DNA of 64,000 nt from an uncultured Pseudomonadales bacterium. Lineage in GTDB: Bacteria > Pseudomonadota > Gammaproteobacteria > Pseudomonadales > Porticoccaceae. The notes under the pieces were generated by a model. The model was not told the DNA's origin, searched no databases, and saw only the letters and a program-made list of their open reading frames with translations. The DNA lies in the NCBI GenBank assembly GCA_943788875.1, contig CALSSA010000004.1:1-64000 (forward strand). The letters are read 5' to 3'. Positions within the stretch are counted from its first letter, which is position 1. Each line of letters begins with the position of its first letter. This document shows positions 1-10,000 of the stretch, piece after piece. The position numbers were made by a program, and so were the translations under genes.

Positions 1-127
1 CCAGAGGACGGCGATTCTAACATAGTCCGGGCAAAGTAATAGCGACTTAAAATAAAACATTGCGCTTCATTATTTGGGGCGCTTCGGTGGTAGACTGAAA
101 AAAAATAATTATAAAGAGGGGCTCAAA

Positions 128-901
128 ATGAATCGTTTAAAAGGCAAGGTGGCAATTATCACTGGTGCGGCCAGGGGACTGGGTGAGGCTGATGCGCGCC
201 TGTTTGTCGCTGAGGGTGCGCTGGTAACCATCACAGATATTGATCAAGCGCTGGGCTCGGCCCTGGCCGCAGAATTGGGTTGCCATTTTATCCAGCAGGA
301 TGTGAGCGATGAAGAGCGCTGGCCTGAGGTGATTGAGCAAACCATCGAGCGCTTTGGCCGGCTGGATATTCTGGTCAATAATGCGGGGATGGTTAAGGCG
401 GGCAATCCGGAGAATCAAACCACGGATGAATATCGACTGACCATGGCGGTACATGCGGATGGCGTGTTTTTTGGCTGCAGGGCGGCGATACCGGCAATGA
501 CCGCTAGCGGCGGCGGTTCAATTATTAATATGTGTTCACTGGCGGCGATTCAGGGGGAAAGCTATGTGGCGGCCTACTGCATGGCTAAAGGTGGTATTGA
601 TGCCTACACCAGAGCGGTTGCGGTGCACTGTGCGCAAAACAAAAACGGTGTGCGCTGCAACTCTATCCACCCCTCAGGCATAGATACGCCTATGGTGGCT
701 GAGTTTGTTGATCAGATGGTGAATAAATACGGTGAAGACGTTTTGGCCACCATGGCTGCCAATGCCAGCGCATCTGGTGAGCCACTAGATATTGCCAATG
801 CGGCGCTTTATCTCGCGTCAGACGAATCCAAGTTTGTTAATGGCACGCGTATTGTGTTGGATAACAGTATGTCGGTGACGTCTGGATTTGTGCCTGGCTA
901 A
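128..901 (+). CDS. SDR family NAD(P)-dependent oxidoreductase
   Basis: N-terminal GAARGLGEADARL Rossmann motif, NNAG, YxxxK (YCMAKGG). Start moved to ATG 128 (MNRLKGKVAIITG). Confidence 0.9.
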   Translation: MNRLKGKVAIITGAARGLGEADARLFVAEGALVTITDIDQALGSALAAELGCHFIQQDVSDEERWPEVIEQTIERFGRLDILVNNAGMVKAGNPENQTTDEYRLTMAVHADGVFFGCRAAIPAMTASGGGSIINMCSLAAIQGESYVAAYCMAKGGIDAYTRAVAVHCAQNKNGVRCNSIHPSGIDTPMVAEFVDQMVNKYGEDVLATMAANASASGEPLDIANAALYLASDESKFVNGTRIVLDNSMSVTSGFVPG

Positions 902-984
902 ACGGCTGAAGATTTAGCCATCGAATTTATTGGACTAATAACCTAGAATCGGCGGCTGGTTAAAATAATAACAGGAATTCAGTA

Positions 985-2328
985 ATGCAAAGAGGTGAGT
1001 TTTCTTCACGGTTGGCATTTATTTTTGCCGCCTCTGGCTCGGCCGTTGGGCTTGGTAATATCTGGGGATTCCCCACTAATGCTGCTGAAAATGGTGGTGC
1101 TGCATTCCTGGTAATGTACTTGATTCTGGCCTTTTTGCTGGCCTACCCGGCGATGATGGCGGAGTTGATTATTGGCCGCCACACCCGGGCTAATATGGTC
1201 AATGCTCTGCAATCTATATCTCCCGGGCAAACAGCCAAAGCTATAGGCAAGTTGACCGGTATTGGCGGCATGGTCACGGCGGGGCTGATTCTGAGTTTTT
1301 ACAGCATTGTTGCGGGCTGGTTTATCGCCTTTATGCTTGAGCCTATGACCGCTGTGCTTGGTCTGGAGTCCATGGGCAATTGGCTGACAGAATTTAGTTT
1401 GGTGCGCAATATTGGTTTTGCGGCGTTCTTTATACTATTAACTGTGCTGATTATTAGTGCCGGTGTTGTGCAGGGTATTGAGAAATGGTCCAGTCGCCTG
1501 ATGCCTTCCTTATTTTTGTTGATGGGCGCGCTGATTATCTATGTGCTGACCCAAGAAGGTGCCATGGAGGGACTCAAGCACTATCTGGTGCCGGACTTTT
1601 CGCAGATCACTGACCCCAAGCTTATTGTCAGTGCCATGGGCCAGGCATTTTTTTCTATGTCTCTGGGTGTGGGTACCATGCTGGTCTATGGCTCCTATAT
1701 TCGCGCTGATGAAAACTTGCCCACTGTCGGCGCTCTGGTCACATTGACTGACACTTCTGTAGCTTTTTTGGCTGGGCTGCTGGTATTGCCAGCCATATTT
1801 GTGGCCCAGAATCTGGGTGTGACCATTTATGCCGAAAGCGGTAATTTAATTGCCGGGCCGGATCTGATTTTTCAGGTGTTGCCGGCGCTATTTGATGGCA
1901 TGGGAGCCACTGGGTTGCTGGTGGGTCTGGCTTTCTTTGTGTTGATGTCTATTGCCGCGGTCACTTCGTCTATCTCTATGCTTGAGGTGCCGGTGTCCTA
2001 TGCGGTGGAAGCCCATCAGGTCAACCGTCACAGGGCGACCTGGCTGGTGGGTTTGGCGGTCTTCGCGTTTAGCGCCATCATTTGCCTGAACTTTGAGTCG
2101 CTATTTGGCTTTGTGATCACCTTGACTACTGAGCGGGCCCAGCCACTGCTAAGTATGATGCTATGTATCTTTGCGGGCTGGGTGTTCTATCGCAATAGTA
2201 TTCTTGAGGAACTCAAGAGTGGCAGCCCGAATATGGAACAGGGATTGTTTTGGAAGGTTTGGCCGCTGTATGTGAAGTTCTTTTGTCCGGCGTTGATTCT
2301 ACTGACCTTTGCCCAGGGGTTTTCCTAA
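985..2328 (+). CDS. Sodium-dependent (NSS/SNF family) transporter
   Basis: 447 aa multi-TM protein; N-term RGEFSSRLAFIFAASGSAVGLGNIWGFP typical of bacterial NSS. Confidence 0.9.
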   Translation: MQRGEFSSRLAFIFAASGSAVGLGNIWGFPTNAAENGGAAFLVMYLILAFLLAYPAMMAELIIGRHTRANMVNALQSISPGQTAKAIGKLTGIGGMVTAGLILSFYSIVAGWFIAFMLEPMTAVLGLESMGNWLTEFSLVRNIGFAAFFILLTVLIISAGVVQGIEKWSSRLMPSLFLLMGALIIYVLTQEGAMEGLKHYLVPDFSQITDPKLIVSAMGQAFFSMSLGVGTMLVYGSYIRADENLPTVGALVTLTDTSVAFLAGLLVLPAIFVAQNLGVTIYAESGNLIAGPDLIFQVLPALFDGMGATGLLVGLAFFVLMSIAAVTSSISMLEVPVSYAVEAHQVNRHRATWLVGLAVFAFSAIICLNFESLFGFVITLTTERAQPLLSMMLCIFAGWVFYRNSILEELKSGSPNMEQGLFWKVWPLYVKFFCPALILLTFAQGFS

Positions 2329-2885
2329 AGCAACCGGCTGTTCTTGGAAAACTGGCTGCGCAAAAACGCCATCTGGTCTCCCCGAATACGGCGGCTGTTG
2401 AGCAGCGCTAAATACTCTGCATTGTTAGGCTTAAATGGCAGTGCCACCAGCTCCATACCCGCCTCTTCCGGCGTCCGGTTAGCTTTGTGCTGGTTGCAGC
2501 GGCGGCAGGCGGCCACGACATTTTCCCAGCGGTCGGCACCTGCTCTTGAGACTGGTTGAATATGATCTCTGGTCAGCTGGATACTGGCAAACTCTCTGGC
2601 GCAATACATGCAGATATGGCCATCGCGGGCAAACAATGTGGGGTTATTTAGGGGGTAATTTGAGCGCGGTCTGGCCAACTGTTCGCCACCACAGGCGATA
2701 ATGCTGGGCAGTTCTACCACTGACCTGTTGCCGGTCCGGCGGCAAATACCTCCATGTACCTTGCGCACTGTATCGCCCAATGTCCAGACCACCAGGTCAC
2801 GGGCATAGATACACACGGCCTCTTCCCAGTTAAGCCAGTCAATGGGTTGCCCTGCTAGATTAAGTCGCAATATTCTGGTGTGCAT
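2325..2885 (-). CDS. HNH endonuclease family protein
   Basis: CMYCAREF...LTRDHIQPVSRAGADRWENVVAACRRCNQHKANR is an HNH/zinc-binding core. Stop codon overlaps the convergent NSS stop. Confidence 0.9.
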   Translation of the reverse strand: MHTRILRLNLAGQPIDWLNWEEAVCIYARDLVVWTLGDTVRKVHGGICRRTGNRSVVELPSIIACGGEQLARPRSNYPLNNPTLFARDGHICMYCAREFASIQLTRDHIQPVSRAGADRWENVVAACRRCNQHKANRTPEEAGMELVALPFKPNNAEYLALLNSRRIRGDQMAFLRSQFSKNSRLL

Positions 2886-2908
2886 TGCGTTTTAGCTCCT
2901 CTGAAAAC

Positions 2909-3079
2909 AAAAAACCCCATCGCCGGAGGCAACAGGGTTATGGACGTTTATATCTGAGACTGCTATCACGCGCCGAGCCTCTGTGGCTCTGCGCAGCTTT
3001 GACAGTAGGGTAACGCTATTATGCTGAACTCTGAAGGCTAGCTACTCCTGAACTCTTTATACTAAAACTTTACATCTGA
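2909..3079 (-). ncRNA. Candidate small RNA or structured leader upstream of the HNH gene
   Basis: Minus strand: TTGACA-N17-CAAAAT promoter-like element (3114..3086), ~170 nt without a convincing ORF, then hairpin AACCCTGTTGCCTCCGGCGATGGGGTTTTTT (2939..2909) resembling an intrinsic terminator. Confidence 0.4.
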
Positions 3080-3263
3080 GCAGTTATTTTGAACAGGCTG
3101 TAGCGACCTGTCAATCCGCCTTATGCAATCTATTACTGGTAAAAATAAGACGGCTGTCAGGACCAAACACATAATTTATATGTGCTGTAGCATTTGACCA
3201 ATATACCTATGTTGGTTAGGGTGCTGTTCCAGTATTATCGTCTTTTAACAGTGAGTTTTTATT

Positions 3264-3500
3264 GTGGTAACAGAAAAGAAAGCAGTGGATTTTGAGCAGC
3301 AACTCGGCAGCCTTGAGGCGCTGGTTGAGTCCCTGGAAAGTGGCGACCTAAGCCTTGAAGACTCGCTCAAATCCTTTGAACAAGGTATTAAAGTAGCCCG
3401 TGAATGCCAGACAGCGCTCAAACAGGCTGAGCAAAAGGTTGAGCTGCTGATGCGTCAGGGCGACGAGCTGGTTAGTCAGCCATTTGAGTCGGGCGAATAA
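3264..3500 (+). CDS. xseB: Exodeoxyribonuclease VII small subunit
   Basis: 78 aa, FEQQLGSLEALVESLESGDLSLEDSLKSFEQGIKVARECQ; upstream of ispA. Confidence 0.95.
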   Translation: MVTEKKAVDFEQQLGSLEALVESLESGDLSLEDSLKSFEQGIKVARECQTALKQAEQKVELLMRQGDELVSQPFESGE

Positions 3501-3508
3501 CGCTTTTT

Positions 3509-4411
3509 ATGGCACGCCCTCTGAAGGATCTTCTTGTCGACTACAGCAATCAGGTTGATGCCCAGCTCGAGCAATTATTGCCCGAGGCCAGTGGCCCTGC
3601 GGAGGCTCTTTTTGCGGCCATGCGCTATTCGGTCTTTAACGGTGGCAAACGCCTGCGTCCGGCACTGTGCTTTGCGGCCGCCGAGGCTATTGGTGGCGGC
3701 AATACCAACCGCACTGGCAGTACCGCCAAAGTTGCGGCGGCGGTAGAGGCCATTCATGCCTATTCGCTGATCCATGATGACCTCCCGGCCATGGATGACG
3801 ACGACCTGCGTCGCGGCAAGCCCACCTGCCATATTCAATTTGGAGAGGCCACTGCTATTTTAGCGGGCGATGCCCTGCAGTCTCTGGCATTTCAGCAGTT
3901 AACCGAGCTCACTGACCTGCCTGCTGAGACCCGGCTTGAGTTGGTGTCCATGCTGTCCAGATATGCAGGCTGCGCCGGCATGGTCACCGGGCAGGCTATT
4001 GATCTGGCGGCTACGGGTCAGGCGCTGCAGCTTGAACAGTTAAAAACCATGCATAGCTATAAAACTGGTGCCTTAATAGAGGCATCAGTGCTTATGGGAG
4101 CCATTGCAACCGGTGCGGCCAGTCAACAGCAGCTGGATGCCTTAAAACAGTTTGCCGGTGCCATCGGCCTAGCCTTCCAGATTCAAGATGATATTCTCGA
4201 TGTGGAGAGTTCAACCGAACAGCTCGGCAAGCAGCAGGGTTCCGATGTTGCTAATGACAAATCCACCTATACCTCGATTCTAGGGCTTGAGCAGGCCCGA
4301 GAGCAGGCTGCTGAACGCTACCAGCAGAGCATAGCCAGCCTCGAGTTGTTTGCCGAACGGGCCGAGCCTCTGCGTCAACTGGCCAGCTTTATTGTCAATC
4401 GGGCTTATTAA
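3509..4411 (+). CDS. ispA: Polyprenyl (farnesyl) diphosphate synthase
   Basis: GGKRLRP, DDLPAMDDDDLRRGKPT and QDDILD aspartate-rich motifs. Confidence 0.95.
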   Translation: MARPLKDLLVDYSNQVDAQLEQLLPEASGPAEALFAAMRYSVFNGGKRLRPALCFAAAEAIGGGNTNRTGSTAKVAAAVEAIHAYSLIHDDLPAMDDDDLRRGKPTCHIQFGEATAILAGDALQSLAFQQLTELTDLPAETRLELVSMLSRYAGCAGMVTGQAIDLAATGQALQLEQLKTMHSYKTGALIEASVLMGAIATGAASQQQLDALKQFAGAIGLAFQIQDDILDVESSTEQLGKQQGSDVANDKSTYTSILGLEQAREQAAERYQQSIASLELFAERAEPLRQLASFIVNRAY

Positions 4412-4459
4412 CCGGCCTGTTTGGTGTAAGATCCACCTTCGTTAATAGATATCACAACC

Positions 4460-6391
4460 ATGGCAAAAACATTTACGGATATACCACTCAGCCGACCAGA
4501 TACGCCTCTGTTAGACCGTATCGGCGCGCCTGTGGACCTGCGTCAACTGACTGACGCTGAGCTGCTGCAAGTGACAGATGAGCTGCGCGCTTTTATGCTC
4601 TACTGCGTGGGTAAAACTGGCGGTCACTTTGGTGCTGGTCTGGGTGTCGCCGAGCTGACGGTGGCTCTGCACTATGTATTTGACACCCCCAATGATCGCC
4701 TGGTCTGGGATGTGGGTCATCAAACCTATCCCCACAAGATTCTTACCGGTCGTCGCGAGCAGATGTTGAGCATGCGTCAGAAAGACGGCCTGTCTGGCTT
4801 CCCCAAGCGCTCGGAAAGTGAATACGATACCTTTGGTGTTGGCCATTCCAGCACCTCTATCAGCGCAGCACTTGGCATGGCTATGGCCTCAAACCAGCTG
4901 GGTGAAGAGCGTCGGACTGTGGCTGTTATGGGTGATGGCGCCATGACTGCCGGCATGGCTTTTGAGGCTATTAACCATGCTGCCCATGTGGACAAAAAAC
5001 TGCTGGTGGTGCTCAACGACAACCAGATGTCTATCTCTCACAACTCCGGCGGTCTATCTACCTATTTTGCCAAGCTGTGGTCGAGCAAGTTTTACACTAA
5101 CCTTCGTGAGAGCGGCAAAAAAGCGCTGCGCTCCCTGCCTCAGGCCAAGAATTTTGTCCGTCGCACGGAAGAATATATGAAGAGTATGGTGTCTCCGGCG
5201 ACCATTTTTGAAGAGCTGGGCTTTTATTATATTGGCCTGATTGACGGCCATGACCTTCCCATGCTGGTGGAGATTCTGGAGAAGCTGAAAGATATTGACG
5301 GGCCTGTGCTGCTACATATTATTACCCAAAAGGGCAAAGGCTTTGAGCCGGCACAAAATGACCCGGTTGGCTATCATGCGCTGAACAAAATCGAACCCAA
5401 ACCAGCTGTGCAGACCGCTGTGGCGCAAGCTGCTAAGGTGTCATCGGCCAAACCAAAATATCAAAAGGTGTTTGGCGACTGGCTGTGCGATATGGCGGAA
5501 AAAGATCAGCGCCTGGTGGGCATCACCCCGGCTATGTGTGAGGGCTCGGGCATGAATGATTTTGCCGAGCGCTTCCCGGATCGCTACGAAGATGTCGCCA
5601 TTGCCGAGCAGCATGCGGTCACTCTGGCCGCGGGCATGGCCTGTGAAGGAGCCAAGCCTGTTGTGGCGATTTACTCGACATTTTTGCAGCGCGGCTACGA
5701 CCAGTTAATCCACGATGTAGCACTGCAAAACCTGGATGTGCTATTTGCTATGGATCGCGCCGGGTTAGTCGGTGAGGACGGGGCCACCCATGCAGGGGCC
5801 TATGATATTAGCTATCTGCGCTGTATCCCCAATATGCTGGTGATGGCACCGTCAGATGAAAATGAAACCAGACAGTTGCTGTATACCGGGTTTATTCATC
5901 AGGGCCCTGCTGCGGTGCGATACCCCCGCGGCACTGGCCCCGGCGCGCAGATTGAACAGGCCATGACGGCTGTGCCCATCGGCAAAGGTACTATGCGCCG
6001 CACTGGCGCTCAGGTGGCAATTCTTAACTTTGGCACTACTCTGGCATCTGCCATAGAGGCCGCTGAGCACCTTAATGCTTCGGTCGCTGATATGCGCTTT
6101 GTAAAACCCATTGATGAAGCTCTGATACGCCAGCTGGCTGCCGACCATCAGCTGTTGGTGACCGTGGAAGAGAATAGTGTTGCCGGTGGTGCCGGTGCGG
6201 CGGTGAGTGAATTTCTGGCTGCCCAAGGTATTGTTATGCCTGTGTTGCATATTGGCCTGCCGGATAAATTTATCGACCATGGCAAACATCATGAGCAGCT
6301 CGGCGCGGTCGGGCTGGACTGTGCTGGCATTGTGCACAGCATTGAACAGCGTCTCAGTGTTCTGCAACTGCCGAAACAGGCTATCCATTAA
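4460..6391 (+). CDS. dxs: 1-deoxy-D-xylulose-5-phosphate synthase
   Basis: 643 aa; [46 protein letters not shown]; xseB-ispA-dxs order. Confidence 0.97.
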   Translation: MAKTFTDIPLSRPDTPLLDRIGAPVDLRQLTDAELLQVTDELRAFMLYCVGKTGGHFGAGLGVAELTVALHYVFDTPNDRLVWDVGHQTYPHKILTGRREQMLSMRQKDGLSGFPKRSESEYDTFGVGHSSTSISAALGMAMASNQLGEERRTVAVMGDGAMTAGMAFEAINHAAHVDKKLLVVLNDNQMSISHNSGGLSTYFAKLWSSKFYTNLRESGKKALRSLPQAKNFVRRTEEYMKSMVSPATIFEELGFYYIGLIDGHDLPMLVEILEKLKDIDGPVLLHIITQKGKGFEPAQNDPVGYHALNKIEPKPAVQTAVAQAAKVSSAKPKYQKVFGDWLCDMAEKDQRLVGITPAMCEGSGMNDFAERFPDRYEDVAIAEQHAVTLAAGMACEGAKPVVAIYSTFLQRGYDQLIHDVALQNLDVLFAMDRAGLVGEDGATHAGAYDISYLRCIPNMLVMAPSDENETRQLLYTGFIHQGPAAVRYPRGTGPGAQIEQAMTAVPIGKGTMRRTGAQVAILNFGTTLASAIEAAEHLNASVADMRFVKPIDEALIRQLAADHQLLVTVEENSVAGGAGAAVSEFLAAQGIVMPVLHIGLPDKFIDHGKHHEQLGAVGLDCAGIVHSIEQRLSVLQLPKQAIH

Positions 6392-6411
6392 AAATAATCA
6401 GAGGCAATAAG

Positions 6412-7041
6412 ATGAAATTCTACGATTGCACCACAGCCCCAAGCCCCCGACGAGTGCGAATATTCCTGGCTGAAAAAGGTATTGAAATTGAAACTGTGCA
6501 GGTGGACCTGTCCACCGGCGAGCATTTCTCCGACGCCTTTAAGGCGATTAACCCACTGATGGAAGTACCATTGCTGGAACTGGATGATGGCACTACCATC
6601 AGTCAGGTAGGCGCTATCTGTGGCTACCTTGAAGAAATTCACCCGGATAACCCTCTTCTCGGCCGCACACCAGTTGAGCGAGCGATGGTGGACTCATCCA
6701 ATCATCAGTTGCAGATGAATGGTTTTATGGCTGGAGCTGAAGCTTTCAGAAATGCGACGCCGGGATTTAAAAATCGCGCCATGCCCGGGCCCCATAACTA
6801 CAGGCAGATTCCAGAGCTAGCTGACCGCGGGCTGTTGCGACTGGATAACCTGTTTGCAGATCTAGATGCCCATTTTGCCAACAGTCAGTTTATTGTCGGC
6901 GACTATTATTCTATCGCCGACATTTCTGCCCTGTGCATTATCGATTTTGCCAAATGGGTTAAAAAGCGTATCCCTGAAGATTGCAGCAATCTTCAGCGCT
7001 GGTACGACCAGGTAAATAGCCGCCCCAGCGCCAAGGCCTAA
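6412..7041 (+). CDS. Glutathione S-transferase family protein
   Basis: Thioredoxin-fold N-term (MKFYDCTTAPSPRRVRIFLAEKG) and GST C-terminal domain. Confidence 0.9.
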   Translation: MKFYDCTTAPSPRRVRIFLAEKGIEIETVQVDLSTGEHFSDAFKAINPLMEVPLLELDDGTTISQVGAICGYLEEIHPDNPLLGRTPVERAMVDSSNHQLQMNGFMAGAEAFRNATPGFKNRAMPGPHNYRQIPELADRGLLRLDNLFADLDAHFANSQFIVGDYYSIADISALCIIDFAKWVKKRIPEDCSNLQRWYDQVNSRPSAKA

Positions 7042-10000
7042 GGTAAGGTATCACCGCTGGCTAGGGTAAATCCTGGTGCAGCGGTGATCGTATTACCATC
7101 GCTGTAACTCACTGCTATGTCCTGATCAGTAAAGTTATACACCACATAGTTGGTTACACCATCTTTCACAAACGCCAGTGCCGCTGGATAATCAGAGGTC
7201 AATTCACCGGTGCCGGTCTGTAACTGACCCAGGGCACTGAAGGTGTGAATCCAATGATAAGTATGAGCCTGTGTCTCTCCTGCTTCAGGGATATAGCTAT
7301 TGACACTGTTGTAGTCGGCAATGGCCGCATCCGCATCTACCATAGCCCAGAGGTTCCACCACAGGTCTCGCCACTGATCCTCTGGCAGCCCAGAGGGCTT
7401 GTTGCCGGCAGCTTCACTTAGACCCAGAGCCACATAATCTTGCATATAGTCGGCGTACTGACTGACATGCAAAATCAATGGACTTGAAGGCAAGCCTTGA
7501 ATGCCCAGAATATGGGCATAGGCGCCACTAAACCAGGTAGAGAACACAGCGCCATCACCCCAGATAATGGAAGTGGTGATCTTGTTATAGCCCGAAGGGA
7601 AGTTGTCGGCGTCGGCGCTGACATTATTGTAGCCATCAATATTATTCCAGTACTCCCAGTAAGCCGCTGAGGTGGAGGCATGCAGATACATACCTTTTTC
7701 AACCAGAGCCTCATTGCCTGTGGTCAGACCATACAGAATAATGGCACCATAGGCTGTGGCTGCTTCAGAAGTCGACTCGTTGTTGTTACCGCGGGTAAAG
7801 TTAACCCGTCCATCAGCCCAGGAGAAACCATTGGCCGGATCAAAGTTGCGCATTGATGGGAACATCTCATCATTGTCGTCGGCTGCATAATCACGAATCA
7901 GCAGGTCGATCATCGGACCGTATTGGTCTGCGCCACACCAAGCCACGTCAACACGACAGATCTCCGCGGCAGCACGGACAAAGTAACCGTAGTGGAAATG
8001 GTGGTCCGCCAGACGCTGGTGTGAGCCAAAGGACTCTTCAAAACCCAGCAAGGTATTCCAGTCTGCGTCGTAGGAGAAGTATTTATTGGTATCCAGCGCA
8101 CCATTACTATTAGCAGTAAACCAATCCGCCAACTCAGTCTTGAGCCATTCAATCAGCTGAGCCTGTTCTGCATCCATACCTGCAGACCCGGCAATGGCTG
8201 CCAGCTCTGCCACCTTGCCGTAGTTCTTACCCGCCCAATAGGTGTCAGTGCGGTCATTCCAGGCAGCTTCTCCCTGATCAATAAACTCAGTTACCAGAGA
8301 TTCCAGCGTACCCTGATCATAGGTGCCATCGATAGAGGGCATGGTTGGCAGCACACCAACAAAGGGCAGGTCATAGCTGAAGGCATCGGTCTGACTAAAC
8401 TTGACCATACCTCGAGCACTGCGCACCTTGTAATTGGACGTTGCTTGAGATGAGTTCTTCCAGTGCAGCGGATGCATACCAGCGATGGTTTCTATAGCAG
8501 CACCCTGATCATCCAGATAGGCATGACTAACGGTAACTGTATTGGTATTGCGATCAACGCTGTAATCAATATCCACAGACGCTACAACATTGCGCGCCTG
8601 GGCTTCAAAGAAGCTGATCATGTCACTGCTGGCATTCCCGGAACCGGTTGCAGGAAGATAGGCCAAAGTTAACTCTTTGCTGCTATTGGTCACGGTAATT
8701 TCATTGCCACTGATGTTGGAGTAGCTGGTACTACCTTCACCGGTAATCAGGAAATTATTGAGATTGCCAGCCACATTGGTCCAGATGCCCAGGCTATTAT
8801 TCTGATTATAGAAGGTACCTTTTTCACCACTATCTTCGCGGTATGTGCGCAGAACCAGATCGCCTTCATAGGCCTTAAAGTAGATATAGGGGGAACCATG
8901 TACAAAGGTGGCTTCCATTACATCTGAACTGCCAGACTTCCACATAACAGTCACAGAACCATCACTGTGATCCTTGAGGTAGGCTTCCAGATTAGCGTGT
9001 GCCGTATTGCCCACAGCAATACCATCGAACACCTCGACAAAAGGATCAGGGATCGCATACATAAAGCCATCGGTATAAAGACCCAATCCGCCAGGAATAC
9101 TTAGCACTCGCACACCTTTCTCAGTGACCCGAGCCATAATTGGATCCGGCGTGATATAGGCTGCCTGATCCGGGTTGCCTGTCTGCATCTCGCCAAGAAA
9201 TGGGATAGAGCCCCACCATTTGTGAGTTGGCGTTGGCTGCTCAGCTGCAGCACCAGTCAGATGGGGATACATCTGTATAGGTGTGCCAGTAGGAATGCCT
9301 GTAGCGGTGTTACAGCTGGCAATCGGAGGCTCGACCACACCTGCGTTGTAAATCCAGTTACCGTAGTCGTAAACACAGCGATAACTATCGGGGTTAATTC
9401 CGTCAGCAACAGAACCAGCGCCGTAGGCTGTAATCTCAAATGTGGTTGGATTCTCTGGGTCTACTGGTGGCTCAACGCCATCGGTGATTCCGGTAAAGCG
9501 CACATTATCAATTTGGTAAACCACACCAGGTGCTGTGTCGAATGCCGGGAAAAATACCAGAGGTACCGTAACACTGGATAAATTCAGATCACCACTGGCC
9601 GTCAATGTAGACATGGAGATGCTGACCGCTTCCCATTCGCCTGTAGCATTGATCCCTGAAACCGCTAGTTCGCCTGAGGTTGCAGAGGTGCTGGTCTCAA
9701 GTTTGATATAGAAACCACCAGATAAATTGGCCGCACCGGTTGCAATAACCTTGATATCAAATTCCAGCTGGCCATTAGCATAGCCACTTAAGTCAACTGC
9801 TCCACCAGGACCAACCACAATACCTGCATGACCAGCATTGCTGCTATAGCTCACTTCAAGCACGTCACCTTTGTCGCTGTCAGAGGCTACAGTCCAATCA
9901 ATACTGGGGCAGCTTTCTGTACCGGCGCTTTCATCAGTGCAGTCAGAGTAATCCACCCCGGAATCAAATGCTGAGAACTCGGCATTGCCACCCCAGATAT

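Noticed and set aside
5852-6388. 178-aa minus-strand ORF inside dxs
   Set aside because: Antisense shadow of dxs; no recognisable domain.
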